Shown here: in pieces, positions 30,797 through 40,525 of the stretch
How positions within the stretch are numbered: the stretch's first letter is position 1
Layout of the letters: each line of letters opens with the position of its first letter
DNA from: Cyanobium sp. PCC 7001
GTDB lineage: Bacteria > Cyanobacteriota > Cyanobacteriia > PCC-6307 > Cyanobiaceae
Direction of reading: 5' to 3'
Length of the DNA: 64,000 bases
NCBI RefSeq assembly: GCF_000155635.1
Contig: NZ_DS990556.1
Location: forward strand, 186,001-250,000
Translations under genes and position numbers: made by a program
The notes under the pieces: model-generated
What the model saw: only the letters and a program-made list of their open reading frames with translations
The model's database searches: none
What the model was told of the DNA's origin: nothing

Positions 30797-32011
30797 CTAG
30801 CGGGGCCCCAGCGGTGTGGGCAGGGGACGCCGCTTCGGCTGCCACTGCTCGAGCATGGCCTCGAGCCGCCGCGCGGCCAGCTGGGCCGGGGCCTGGAGCT
30901 CCTGGCGCCGCCAGACGCTGCGGGCCATCAGCACCCGCTCGCCGCGCTCCTCGGCGCCGCTGCGCTGCAGCCACTGCTGGCAGCTCTCCTGGCGGATGTC
31001 GCAGGCGAGCCAGAGCGGAGCATGGCTGCCGAGGGCCTGCTGGGCCTGGTTGAGCAGCAGGACCACCGGCCCGCCGAAGAGGTGCTGCCAGCCCGGATGC
31101 ACGGTGAGCTTCACGTCGTAGCCGCCGCTGGCATGGTCCGACACCCAGCGCACCGCGGCCACGGCTTGGTCGCGGCTGGGGTCCACCAGCATCCAGCCCC
31201 GCCGGCGGCTCTGGTCGAGCAGGTCTTCCACGCGCCGATCCAGAAGCTGCCGCAGGTGGGCCGGGCAGGCGGCCTGCTCCAGGTGCCAGAGCAGGGCTGC
31301 GGTGCGGCGGTTGAGGTTGCGCAGCTGCAGGCCGCCGGCATCGCCGGCGGGACGGTCGGCGGCGCGGTGGGAAGGGCTGTGGGAAGCGCGGTCGGCGGCG
31401 GGCCAGCGCCAGAGCCTGTCGGTGCGCAGGGGTTGGAAGCCCTGTTCCCGCAGGATGGCCAGCCGGTCGGCATCGCCGCTGGAGGCGGTGGCGATCCAGC
31501 TGCTGGCCCCGCGGCCCCGGTCGATGGCCTCGCGCAGCAAGGCGGAGGCCACCTGCCGGCGGCTGGTGGGGCCGGAGAGCCGCAGGTGCTGCACCTGCCA
31601 GCAGCTGCCGCTGCGGTTCAGCCGGCGGGTGACGATCAGTCCCACGGGGGTGATCGCCTCGAAGGCCACCAGCACCTGGGGGCCGAGCGAGGGTTGGCTG
31701 CGCAGCAGCTGCAGCAATTTCTCCGGCAGGCTGAGCAGAACGGCCTGCTGCAGCAGAGGGTGCAGGGGCAGGTAGGCCGGATCCCCCAGCAATGGGATGT
31801 GCCAGCCGGCCAGACTCTCGATCCGCAGACCGGCGTCGTTGGCGTCGCCGGGCGGTGGGGTGGCCTCGGACCGCTCGGCCGGCTCGCTGCCGCCATCCCC
31901 GCAGTCCTGGAGCGCGGCGCACTGCAGGGGGGCTTGGGAGTGAAGTTTCCTCGCGTCAGGGTCGAGGCGACCGCTGCGGTTCCGGGTGGTGGATGGAGGG
32001 AGCACCGTCAT
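30797..32011 (-). CDS. GNAT-fold-like protein of unknown substrate
   Basis: Predicted 404 residues. A segment VGLIVTRRLNRSGSCWQVQHLRLSGPTSR followed by VASALLREAIDRGRGASSWI resembles the central strand and acyl-CoA pyrophosphate loop of GNAT acetyltransferases, so the N-terminal half may be a GNAT domain; the C-terminal half could be a second, diverged copy. This is an inference from pattern, not a firm family match. It is 2 nt upstream of ruvX and probably co-transcribed with it. The N-terminal 60 residues are low complexity and may not be translated. Confidence 0.6.
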   Translation of the reverse strand: MTVLPPSTTRNRSGRLDPDARKLHSQAPLQCAALQDCGDGGSEPAERSEATPPPGDANDAGLRIESLAGWHIPLLGDPAYLPLHPLLQQAVLLSLPEKLLQLLRSQPSLGPQVLVAFEAITPVGLIVTRRLNRSGSCWQVQHLRLSGPTSRRQVASALLREAIDRGRGASSWIATASSGDADRLAILREQGFQPLRTDRLWRWPAADRASHSPSHRAADRPAGDAGGLQLRNLNRRTAALLWHLEQAACPAHLRQLLDRRVEDLLDQSRRRGWMLVDPSRDQAVAAVRWVSDHASGGYDVKLTVHPGWQHLFGGPVVLLLNQAQQALGSHAPLWLACDIRQESCQQWLQRSGAEERGERVLMARSVWRRQELQAPAQLAARRLEAMLEQWQPKRRPLPTPLGPR

Positions 32012-32122
32012 CCCGGCAAGACCTCAGGGTTGACCTGGACAGGGAGGGGCTGGCGCGTTCGGGCCAGTACTACCGTCAGCTCCCTTAATCCTACCGCCGC
32101 GCCAAGGGCGATGCGGGCGCCT

Positions 32123-33346
32123 TCAGCCCCGGCTGGAAGCGGCCGGGCGCACCAGCACCAGGGGGGTGCGTTCGTTGGCGTTGCCGGCGGGGTTGGGCCG
32201 CAGGGCTCGCTGCAGCAGCGCCTCGTCGCAGCCCTGGCTGGCGGCGAGCACCTTCACCCGGCCGAGGTCGTTCACGTCCACCACGGCCACGCCCACCCCC
32301 AGGGCCGCCGCCATGCGGGCGCAGAAGGCTCCGGGCTCGTGCGGGCCCAGCACGATCGTCTGGTCGTAGGGAGGGGTGGTGCCGGTCACGTCGTCGATGA
32401 GGCGTGCCTGCTCGCCGGCCAGCCGGTAGAACCAGCCCTTGGAGCCCACCAGCTTCATGGCGGTGCCCACCAGCCAGGCGCCGAGCACCCGAGCCGGCCC
32501 CACCACATCGATCAGGCTCTGCAGGCCGCAGGCGGTGGCCAGGGAGCTGGTGGGGTGGAACACGCGGCAGAGCAGCCGGGCCAGGCCCGAGGGGGTCACG
32601 GTCTCGGGGTGGTGGTAGCGCCCCTGCATCACCGCCAGGGGGGTTTCCCCGATGGTGAGCACGTCGCCGGGCTGGAGCAGGGCCCCGGCGTAGTGGCGCA
32701 GCACGCTCTCGGGGTCGTCGAGGCTGCCGAGCAGGTGGGTGCGCACCGGCAGCACGCGGCAGTGATCGCCCTCCCGCCAGGGGGCCGTGCCCGGATCCAG
32801 CGTCTGGGGGCGCCGCAGGGGCACCAGGATGCCGTCCCGCCGCCAGAGCCGGCCGAAGGGCCCGTAGTTCACCCACAGCACCTCCAGCCAGAGGGTGTCG
32901 AGCAGGGCCTCCAGATCGGCACCTGCCGGGCTGGTGATGTCGACGCTGAGCCGGGCGCGGGTGCTCTTGTGGCCCTTCACGATGTAGGCGGCCCAGTAGC
33001 CGTCCGGACGCGCCTCCTCATCGGGGTGCAGGGCCTCCACCGCGGTGCGCACCTGAACCGCCGCCAGATCGCCGCGGCCCAGCAGGGTGGGCCGCAGTTC
33101 GATCTGGGGAACGAACACCTCCATGCGGGGGTGGGGGTTCTGGATTGTGACGATTCCGCTCACCCGCAGGCCCCCCGGGAGCTCGGCAGGGGAGTGCTCG
33201 ACGCGGAAGGGTTCGGGCCGGAGCCGCAGGGGGGAGGCCGGCCGCAGGCGGTGCCGCAGTTCGAGCCACAACAGGGTGATCCCCAGCAGCAGGGCGGCCA
33301 CCAGCAGGGCCTTGAGAAGCACGACGAGCAGCAACGGCAGGGGCAT
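32123..33346 (-). CDS. membrane-anchored coenzyme F420-0:L-glutamate ligase-like protein
   Basis: Predicted 407 residues. One N-terminal membrane helix (residues 4-27) precedes a region with CRVLPVRTHLLGSLDDPESV and the CofE-like motifs VLTIGETPLAVMQGRY and VTGTTPPYDQTIVLGP. The family is F420-0:gamma-glutamyl ligase (CofE/FbiB). Cyanobacteria of this group are not known to use F420 in central metabolism, and no other F420 gene is nearby, so the acceptor is probably a different molecule. It is divergent from phoH, with 66 nt between the starts. Confidence 0.72.
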   Translation of the reverse strand: MPLPLLLVVLLKALLVAALLLGITLLWLELRHRLRPASPLRLRPEPFRVEHSPAELPGGLRVSGIVTIQNPHPRMEVFVPQIELRPTLLGRGDLAAVQVRTAVEALHPDEEARPDGYWAAYIVKGHKSTRARLSVDITSPAGADLEALLDTLWLEVLWVNYGPFGRLWRRDGILVPLRRPQTLDPGTAPWREGDHCRVLPVRTHLLGSLDDPESVLRHYAGALLQPGDVLTIGETPLAVMQGRYHHPETVTPSGLARLLCRVFHPTSSLATACGLQSLIDVVGPARVLGAWLVGTAMKLVGSKGWFYRLAGEQARLIDDVTGTTPPYDQTIVLGPHEPGAFCARMAAALGVGVAVVDVNDLGRVKVLAASQGCDEALLQRALRPNPAGNANERTPLVLVRPAASSRG

Positions 33347-33412
33347 GCGGTTCGCCGGAGCGTAGGTGCACCGTGCGCTCTAGCGTCACCGCTTCTGGCC
33401 TGGCCGCCGCCC

Positions 33413-34819
33413 ATGCGCAAGACGTTTGTGCTCGATACCAACGTGCTGCTGCACGACCCGGCGGCCATCACGCGGTTCGAGGACAACAACATCGTGATCC
33501 CCATTGAGGTGGTGGAGGAGATCGACCGCTTCAAGCGGGATCCGGCCGAGAAAGGACGCAATGCCCGCCAGGTGTCGCGGCTGCTCGACGACCTGCGGGC
33601 CCTGGGCAACCTGGCCGACGGCGTGCCCAACGGCGATCAGGGCGGCACCTTGAAGGTGGTGTTCTGCAGGGCCGAGACCCTCACACAACTGCCACCGGAG
33701 CTCAAGGCCGGCAACGGCGACAACAACATCCTGGCCGTGGCTCTCGAGGAGCAGCGGCTGGAGGCCGTGATGGGCAGCCAGCCGCCCGTGGTGCTGGTGA
33801 CCAAGGACACCAACCTGCGGATCAAGGCCGACGCCGTGGGCCTGATCGCCCAGGACTACACCACCGACAAGGTGGCCCTCGACGACCTCTACCCGGGGCT
33901 GTGTGAGGTGTGGGCCGACGCGGCCCAGATGGATGCCGTGAAGCAATCGCCGGGGTTGCCGGTGGAAGGTCTGGAGGTGCCGGGGGTGCTGCAGGCCAAT
34001 GAGGGGGTGATGCTGGTGGACCGGGCCCAGCCAGGGCACACTTTTCTCACCCGCTATGTGGCCCCCACCGCCACGCTCCAGCCCCTGCAGCGGGCGCCGA
34101 AGGCGCGGCTGGGCCGGATCCAGCCCCGCAACCGGGAGCAGACCTTCGCGCTCGACCTGCTGCTTGATCCCGACATCCAGCTGGTGACCCTGGTGGGCAA
34201 GGCCGGCACGGGCAAGACCCTGCTGGCCCTGGCGGCCGGGCTGCACCTCGTGGCCGATGAACGGCTCTATGAGCGGCTGCTGGTCACCCGGCCCGTGATT
34301 TCCCTGGGCAAGGATCTGGGTTACCTGCCCGGCGACATCGAGGAGAAGATGGGCCCCTGGATGCAACCGATCATCGACAACCTCGATTTCCTGCTGGGCA
34401 ACAGCCCGGAGGATCAGGGCCGCGGCGGCTCCTCCGGCGGCGGGCCCGGTTCAGGCCGGGCCCATGGCCAGCGCAGCCAGCGGAGCAACTGGAGTGATCT
34501 CAAGGGGATGGGGCTGCTGGAAGTGGAGGCGATCAGCTACATCCGCGGCCGCTCGATTCCCCGCCAGTACATGGTGGTGGATGAAGCCCAGAACCTCACC
34601 CCCCATGAGGTGAAGACGATCGTGACCCGGGTGGGCGAGGGCACCAAGATCGTGCTCACCGGCGATCCATACCAGATCGACAATCCCTATGTGGATGCCG
34701 AGAGCAATGGCCTCACCTGGCTGGTGGAGCGGTTCAAGGGCCAGCAGCTGGCCGGCCACGTGACCCTGATGCGTGGTGAGCGCTCGCCCCTGGCGGAGCT
34801 GGCGGCGAATCTGCTCTGA
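33413..34819 (+). CDS. PIN-PhoH fusion protein (PhoH2)
   Basis: Predicted 468 residues. The N-terminal PIN nuclease domain starts KTFVLDTNVLLHDP and keeps acidic residues in VVEEIDRFK, DNNILAVAL and VTKDTNLRIKADA. The C-terminal PhoH ATPase has Walker [15 protein letters not shown] near residue 262 and Walker B QYMVVDEAQNLTPHE near 386. PhoH2 proteins are RNA helicase/ribonucleases. A Gly/Ser-rich insertion (about residues 340-355) sits between ATPase motifs. The start was placed at the ATG directly before the PIN motif; the frame is open far upstream, but that part is antisense to the CofE-like gene. Confidence 0.92.
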   Translation: MRKTFVLDTNVLLHDPAAITRFEDNNIVIPIEVVEEIDRFKRDPAEKGRNARQVSRLLDDLRALGNLADGVPNGDQGGTLKVVFCRAETLTQLPPELKAGNGDNNILAVALEEQRLEAVMGSQPPVVLVTKDTNLRIKADAVGLIAQDYTTDKVALDDLYPGLCEVWADAAQMDAVKQSPGLPVEGLEVPGVLQANEGVMLVDRAQPGHTFLTRYVAPTATLQPLQRAPKARLGRIQPRNREQTFALDLLLDPDIQLVTLVGKAGTGKTLLALAAGLHLVADERLYERLLVTRPVISLGKDLGYLPGDIEEKMGPWMQPIIDNLDFLLGNSPEDQGRGGSSGGGPGSGRAHGQRSQRSNWSDLKGMGLLEVEAISYIRGRSIPRQYMVVDEAQNLTPHEVKTIVTRVGEGTKIVLTGDPYQIDNPYVDAESNGLTWLVERFKGQQLAGHVTLMRGERSPLAELAANLL

Positions 34820-34821
34820 GA

Positions 34822-35055
34822 ATGGATTTGAGGATGGAAACTTCCGGGGCCTACAGCGTGATCTGCCATGACGGCTGGGGCAACACCAGCGTGGGCGAGT
34901 TCGAGAGCCTCGAGGAGGCGCGGCAGCTGTTCCGAACCCTCTGCGCCGACCGTTGGTTCCGCACCGACGGCGGCATCCGCAGGCTGTCGATCGTGGAGCG
35001 TGCCGGTGGCGGCACCGTGGATTCCTATGACGTGGGGACAGCTGGGCGCGGCTGA
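34822..35055 (+). CDS. 77-residue hypothetical protein
   Basis: Begins 3 nt after the phoH stop, so it is probably translated from the phoH mRNA. The product contains GAYSVICHDGWGNTSVGEFE and SLEEARQLFRTLCADRWFR, with a balanced composition typical of a folded domain. A second ATG four codons in is an alternative start. The last 31 nt overlap the 3' end of the converging serine hydrolase remnant. Family not recognised. Confidence 0.6.
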   Translation: MDLRMETSGAYSVICHDGWGNTSVGEFESLEEARQLFRTLCADRWFRTDGGIRRLSIVERAGGGTVDSYDVGTAGRG

Positions 35056-36253
35056 GCCAGAACCGCCTCCACCACCGCCAGCGCCACCCGGCCCGCATGG
35101 TCGGCCTCGCCTTCGACGCCACTGTTCAGTGCCACGGTGACAACGAGATCCTGGCCGGGCAGGTAGAGGTAAAGGGTGCGGTAGCCCATCGATTCGCCCT
35201 CGTACTGCCAGCCGGTCCCGAGCGTGGACGAGACGAAACCCGAGACGCCGAGCCCGAACCCGCGCGGGTCGTCCGGGGTGAGTTGCGCGAGGGTTTCACC
35301 GGTTCGCATCGACACGACCTGGGTGAGTTCCCTGCGGGCCGGGCCCTCTTCAGCTCGTTCGAGCTGAAGAGGGCCCGCACCCAGCGGTTCACCTCTTCCG
35401 GACGCGACACGGCCGCCCCTGCGGCGCCACCCCAGGACATGTCCTCCGCCTTGACATCGGCACCATCGAGATTCTTCATGCCTGGAAATCCCTCGGCCAC
35501 GAAGTAACCCGACGCCATGAGGCGGCTGATCTCGGGGGGATAGGGGCCGGCTCGATAGAAGGTGCTGGTGAGGCCGTAGCGCGGACCGAACAGACGGCGC
35601 TCGAAGTTGTCCTGAACCGTGCGGCCGCTGGCTTTCTCGATCACCATCCCGGCAAGGATGTAGTTCGTGTTCGAGTAGGCATAGCCCGATGTGGGCTGCG
35701 GCGCGCCGGGATAGGCAGGGTCGACGAAACCCACGAGCACGGCGGGCGTGAAGTGGCGCGACAACCCTTGCTGCCCGATGTCGGCGATCATCGCGGCCAC
35801 GTTGTCGTAGCTCGGGATGCCGCTGGTCATGGTCAGCAGCTGGCGCAGCGTCACCTGCCTCCAGGCGGGGTACTGGGGCAGCCACGTCTCCAGGGGGTCG
35901 TCAAGGTCGAGCACGCCCTCCGCCTGCAGTTGCAGCAGGGTGACCGCCGTGAACGACTTGGTGATGCTGCCGATCTGGAACAGCGTGTCGGGCGTGATGG
36001 CGGCGGCGCCAGCCGTGTTCGACACCCTGCCGGCGGTGATGTTCACTGTGCCGCCATCTTCAGGCAGGCTCACGCTGATCGAGATCGCGGTGGCCTTCTC
36101 GCCGGCGGCGGTGTCGGCGATGTAGGCATCGGCAACGGCCTGCAGCCTCGATGCCAGGGCCTCACCGGCGTGGGCCGGCGCCACCAGGTTCAGCGCGGCG
36201 GCCAGGGCAACCATGGCCGACCGGGTGCGTTGGCTGATCACGGGTGACGCCAT
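35025..36253 (-). pseudogene. exported serine hydrolase (beta-lactamase/DD-peptidase family), frameshifted
   Basis: A signal peptide (MVALAAALNLVAPAHA within the first 29 residues) leads a penicillin-binding-protein-like domain: SxxK motif in FQIGSITKSFTAV and YxN motif in SGYAYSNTNYILAGMV. The frame breaks at 35335-35344, where CGGGC occurs twice in tandem. Removing one 5-bp copy joins the upstream frame to the downstream frame, which continues RRELTQVVSMRTGETLAQL and ends AVLAQPRPAVPTS at 35025. The intact protein would be about 407 residues. The duplication abuts a 38-bp palindrome. The gene is therefore broken or carries a sequencing error; the substrate of the intact family member cannot be fixed. 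Confidence 0.8.
35340..35377. repeat. 38-bp perfect palindrome within the serine hydrolase remnant
   Basis: Two perfect 18-bp arms with a 2-nt TT spacer. It lies in coding sequence (encodes RALFSSNELKRAR in the hydrolase frame) and directly touches the 5-bp tandem duplication that breaks the frame, so slippage at a hairpin is a likely cause of the mutation. Confidence 0.9.
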
Positions 36254-36306
36254 GGGTGTTCGCCGATGCTCGCACCCATGAAGGCCTCACCCCGGTCGGC
36301 GAGTTC

Positions 36307-38166
36307 TCAGTGGCGGTGCAGGTCCTGCCCGATCAGGCTGGCCCCCACGGGCGCCATCATGGTGAAACACTTCGCTGAGGCGGCACAGGAGCTGGCGGGG
36401 CCGACTGTGTTGCTGGCCACAGTGTTGCTGGCCGTCTTCGGGTTGCGGCGGTAGACGCTGCGGCCGCCTTTGATCGTTTCCAGCACCTGGATGTCGGCGA
36501 TCCTGAGGGGATCGATGCGGATCGGATTCTCCGAGAGCACCACGAAGTCGGCCACTTTGCCCGGCTCGATGGAGCCCTTCGTCTTGTCTTCGAAATGCTG
36601 GTAGGCGGCCCACAGGGTCATGGCCTTGAGCCCCACGATCGGCGGAACGCGATGCTGCGGACCGACCACCTCGCCACTGCCCCGGGCCACGCGGGTCACG
36701 GTGGACGACAGCACCCGCATGGAGTCGGGCAAGGCCACCGGCGCGTCGTGGTGGGAGGTGAAGATCATGCCCTGCTCCAGTGCCCAGCCGGTGGGGGAAA
36801 TGTTGTTGCCCCGCTCGGGCCCCAGCACCGAGCTGCGATGCCAGTCGCCCCAGTAGTAGGTGTGCATCGGGAAGAAGGAGGGGATGATGCCGAGCTCCTG
36901 AAACGCGGCCACCTGATCCTTCCGCGCCGTCTGGGCGTGAATGGCCACGGGCCTGCGGTCGGTCTTGCCGTGGGTGGCTTCGGCCTGGCGAACGGCCTGA
37001 ATGAACTGGTCAACGGCGGCATCGCCATTGACATGCGCCATGATCTGCCAGTTGTTGGCAAACGCCTTCTCCACATAGGCGGCGGCCTCGGTGTCGCTGA
37101 AGGTGGGATAGCCCAGATAATCGGGTTTCTGTCCTGGCGGCGCCTTGAAGTAGGGCTTGGTGAGCCACGCTGTCTTGCCCTGGGGGGAACCATCCAGGTT
37201 CAGCTTCACCCCGCCGATGCGGAAGTGTTGCTTGTAGGTTCGCCCCACGAAGGGTGAGGCCATCGACCTGTCGGCACCGACGATGTCGGGATAGGCCACC
37301 ACGTCGATGGTGAGGGCATCCTTCTTGGCCAGTTCCTCCCAGGTGTTGTTGATCCCCAGCGTGGAGCGGCCCTCCTGGGCGGTGGTGAAGCCAAAGCTCA
37401 GGTAGAGATCCTCGCCAGCCTTGGCGATGGCCTCCTGGTCGGACACCGACAACTTCGGCAAGGTGCCCAGCAGGCTGAAGAAGGCCGTTTCCTCCAGCAC
37501 GCCGTCGGGCTCCTGGCTGCCGGGTCGGCGCCGGATCACCCCACCCTTGGGATCCTTGCTGCTGGCCGTGATGCCTGCCAGTTCGAGCACCTTGCTGTTC
37601 ACCGTCGCCAGATGGCCGGACTGGTGGATCGCGATCACGGGAATCTCTGCCGACACCGCATCCAGCTCGTCACGGGTGGGGTGCCGCTGCTCGGTGAGCT
37701 GGGCATCGTCGTAGCCGAAACCGATGATCCAGCCGAGCTTTCGGGATGTCTTGCCCTCACCCCATGCCTTCAGGGTGGCCTGCAGCGCGCCAATGTCCTG
37801 CACGGCCCCATCCGGAGCCGCCAGCAGGTTGGCCGCCAGGGCCTGCACGCCCGCGTTGAAGAGATGACCATGGGCGTCGATGAAGCCCGGCACCAGGGTG
37901 TTGCCACCCAGATCGATCACCTTGGTGTTAGCCCCCTTCCACTTGAGTACGGTTGCGTCGTCGCCGACGGCCTGGATGATGCCGTTGCTGATCGCCACGG
38001 CCTCGGCCTGGGGCTGACGATCATTCACCGTGACGATCTCCCCACCCCGAAAAATCACATCGGCGCGACCGCCATCTTCGGCCCTGGCCATCGCCGTGAG
38101 CAGCAGCGAGACCGCGAGGGCTCCCGCAATTCGGCAATTCATTCGGCAATTCATTCGGCCATGCAT
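36307..38166 (-). CDS. exported amidohydrolase (YtcJ-like, amidohydrolase family 3)
   Basis: Predicted 619 residues from ATG 38166. A signal peptide (MHGRMNCRMNCRIAGALAVS up to ARA) includes a 12-bp direct repeat that duplicates MNCR. The metal-dependent hydrolase core contains VPGFIDAHGHLFNAG (HxH), a His in AIHQSGHLATVNS, HVNGDAAVDQF, and TSHHDAPV, typical of YtcJ-like enzymes that hydrolyse N-acyl or related C-N bonds. The extra C-terminal tail contains two copies of NTVASNTV from a short direct repeat and may not be functional. The frame is intact, unlike its neighbours. The substrate is unknown. Confidence 0.82.
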   Translation of the reverse strand: MHGRMNCRMNCRIAGALAVSLLLTAMARAEDGGRADVIFRGGEIVTVNDRQPQAEAVAISNGIIQAVGDDATVLKWKGANTKVIDLGGNTLVPGFIDAHGHLFNAGVQALAANLLAAPDGAVQDIGALQATLKAWGEGKTSRKLGWIIGFGYDDAQLTEQRHPTRDELDAVSAEIPVIAIHQSGHLATVNSKVLELAGITASSKDPKGGVIRRRPGSQEPDGVLEETAFFSLLGTLPKLSVSDQEAIAKAGEDLYLSFGFTTAQEGRSTLGINNTWEELAKKDALTIDVVAYPDIVGADRSMASPFVGRTYKQHFRIGGVKLNLDGSPQGKTAWLTKPYFKAPPGQKPDYLGYPTFSDTEAAAYVEKAFANNWQIMAHVNGDAAVDQFIQAVRQAEATHGKTDRRPVAIHAQTARKDQVAAFQELGIIPSFFPMHTYYWGDWHRSSVLGPERGNNISPTGWALEQGMIFTSHHDAPVALPDSMRVLSSTVTRVARGSGEVVGPQHRVPPIVGLKAMTLWAAYQHFEDKTKGSIEPGKVADFVVLSENPIRIDPLRIADIQVLETIKGGRSVYRRNPKTASNTVASNTVGPASSCAASAKCFTMMAPVGASLIGQDLHRH

Positions 38167-38602
38167 GGTGCGATCTCCGCTGTCTTGACTGGCTGCATGG
38201 ACTGGATGCTGGGAGGGTGCAGGGTGGATCGTGACGAGTCCTATCCCCTTCAATCCCCCCAATGGCCTATCACTGGCCCATCACATCAGTGGATTAGTCT
38301 CGGTGGATTAGTCTCAGTGGATTAGTGTGGACTAGTTAGGGGATCAGCCTGTTATTTTGATGGTGTCTGCCCAGCTTCTGCTGCGTCAAGCAGGTGTTGA
38401 GGAAGTTGACGTTCCATCCCGGGAGTGACACTCGCCCAACTTCGAGTATCATCGGCACGTTTTTCTGATTGGTTCTTGGTCGATCAGATCCCCTTCAGGC
38501 AGGTTGTCGGGCAGGTCTTTCCTGATGAGGACGCTTCTGAACTCCGGCACGGCCTGGGGTGGACTCTGATCCGTGTATCGACTGGGGTTGGCTGACGCTG
38601 CC
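38167..38602. other. intergenic region without a gene, between amidohydrolase and porin
   Basis: It separates two divergent genes and must contain their promoters. I see the 14-bp tandem repeat described separately and no ORF with protein-like character. Base composition is visibly more AT-rich than in the core region. Confidence 0.6.
38287..38328. repeat. three tandem copies of a 14-bp unit
   Basis: The unit CAGTGGATTAGTCT appears three times with one or two changes (third base pair and the end differ), followed by a partial fourth copy. It lies in the divergent promoter region and could be a regulator binding array or neutral slippage. Confidence 0.85.
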
Positions 38603-40149
38603 ATGGTGCTCCGCTCTGTTGCCTGTCTGAGGCGCCTGGGAACCTCAACGGCCCTTGGAGGGGTCCTGGGACTCACCCTTGGCGTTGCGATCCCCGTGGC
38701 CAAGGCGGACACCGCCAAGCCAGAGGTGGCTGAGCCACACGCGGCTGAGCCAGAGACGGCGGACCCGGATGTGGTGCCGCAACCGGGCTTGCCCCTGCAT
38801 CCCCAACCCGCGCCTGCGCCTGCTGGAGAAGCCAACGCCGAGGCCGAGACCACTGAAGCTGAGACCGCTCAGGCTGAGACCACTGAAGCCGAGAACGGCG
38901 AGTCAGGTTCTGAGCCGGAAGCCGCCGAGCAGGCGGCCCCCACACCCGCTGCACCTCCCAAGCCCACCAATTTCTGGACGCGCGCCAATGCCCTGGGGGA
39001 TTTGGGTGGGGCTCGAACCCAGCTCGCCGAGCGTGGGGTGAACCTGCGCTTCTGGGCCACCGGCTTCTACCAGGGGCAGTGGTCGGGGGATGTGGGCACC
39101 TTCACCTCGCAGGATGGCCGCGGAAAGAAATTCCTCACGGGTGGACGCCTCGATGCGCTGATCGATCTCGACACCACGAAGCTCGGGCTCTGGCGGGGGG
39201 CGGTTTCCACGCACACCTGGAGCTGGAGGGGGGAAGGATTCCGGCGTTCCGGGGTGGAGCGCTGTGGCCGGTCAATGCAGCCGCGATCCTGCCTCTCGGC
39301 AGCCAGGATGAGCTGCAGGCCACCTCCTTGTATTACAGCCAGCGCTGGGGCGGCACCAGTCTGCTGGTTGGGAAGATCAATGCCGTCGATCTGCTGGCGA
39401 ACGATCCCTTTTTCGGTGGTTGGGGCACCGACCGCTTCATGAACCTGGCCTTTGTGGCTCCACCCAGCGGCGTCGTTCCAGCCGTGTTGATGGGCGGACT
39501 GTTGGCCCAGCAGATCGGTGAGGTGAACCTGTCGGCCTTGGTGTTCGACCCCGCCGACCAGACCAGCAACTACTGGGTGGATGGGTTGTTTGAGGATGGG
39601 GTGAATGTGTCTCTCGCTGCCCAGTGGAGCGGCACGGCCTGGGGACGTGCGACGAATCTCGGCCTGAGCTATACCTTCAGCACCAAGGATTCCGTCGATC
39701 TCCGCAGCATTCTGCTGCCATCCGATTCCAAGATCATTGCCACATCCTATCCCGATAATCTGAGTCTTCAGTTCGGACATGTGTTCTTCCCCAGCAAGGT
39801 AAGGCCTGGCAAGGGAATCGGCTTCTATGGGAAGGTGGCTGCCACGCGAGGCAATCCCAACCCGATTGGCTGGTCGTTCATCGGGGGGATCACAGGTGAG
39901 GGAATGTTCGAAAACCGCCCCTATGACAGTTTCGGAGTGGGTTTCTATTACTACAGCTGGAGCGGAGCGCTTGATGCTGCCCTGGATCCCTTCATCCCAC
40001 TCGATGCCGAAAAAGGGCTGGAGATCTACTACAACTTCGCTGTCACCCCGTGGTTCATCCTGACGGCAGACCTGCAGGTGATTAACCCGGGTCGAACCAA
40101 CTTCGCGACGGAAACCGTGGCGGCGCTCCGGGCAAAGTTCACCTTTTGA
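38603..40149 (+). pseudogene. OprB-like carbohydrate porin with a one-base frameshift
   Basis: A signal peptide starts at MVLRSVACLRRLG, followed by an Ala/Glu/Thr-rich region with repeated AETTEAE. The outer-membrane barrel begins NFWTRANALGDLGGARTQL. The frame is lost in a run of six G at 39195-39200; one more G would join LGLWRG to GGFHAHLELEGGRIPAF, and the second frame then runs without interruption to TAVALRAKFTF-like barrel end at 40149 (terminal Phe as in outer-membrane proteins). The intact protein would be about 515 residues. OprB-type porins admit sugars or other small molecules. Phase variation, decay or homopolymer sequencing error are all possible. Confidence 0.82.
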
Positions 40150-40239
40150 GGAGATGGAGCCTTGACGAGCAAAGCCTCCCACTTTGTTTGAAGATCAGGC
40201 CAGGAGCCAGCAGATCCCGCGCACGCGTTTGCAGATTTC

Positions 40240-40266
40240 AAGAAGTTCAGGTTTAAACCTGGCTTC
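40240..40266. repeat. inverted repeat downstream of the porin
   Basis: Near-perfect arms (AGAAGTTCAGGTTT against AAACCTGGCTTCT) meet without a spacer, so the inner 14 bases CAGGTTTAAACCTG are a palindrome. It lies about 90 nt after the porin stop and could terminate transcription or be part of a decayed cassette end. No T run follows. Confidence 0.65.
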
Positions 40267-40431
40267 TCGAGCTCGTTACTTTGTCGCAACAATCTTCTTG
40301 CTGCTGAATCTGCTGCCATGGAGCCGATGACCGCGATTCCGGCGGACGGTTGGAAGGATGGGCTTAGTTTCAACACAATCATGTAAGCGTCTTGGTTGTA
40401 GCCTTTCGACTCTCGGAGCCGCGTTAGATCT

Positions 40432-40518
40432 GTTGAACGCTCAAGATCAGCGGCGGGTAGAAGCCCAATGCGGTCATCTGACATGTTTGGCCCCGCCCGC
40501 AGGATCTTGAAGTTAGGC
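40432..40518 (-). other. attC site of the VOC cassette
   Basis: Outer 7-mers are GTTGAAC (left) and GTTAGGC (right). The arms pair as CTCAAGATC with GATCTTGAA and GCGGCGGG with CCCGCCCGC, with unpaired bases between blocks, the hallmark of an integron attC. It begins 8 nt after the VOC stop codon, the usual position. 87 bp long. Confidence 0.85.
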
Positions 40519-40525
40519 GTTGCGT

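Noticed and set aside
40240-40266. Inverted repeat considered as another attC
   Set aside because: It has no central spacer and no AAC/GTT outer 7-mers; kept only as an inverted repeat.
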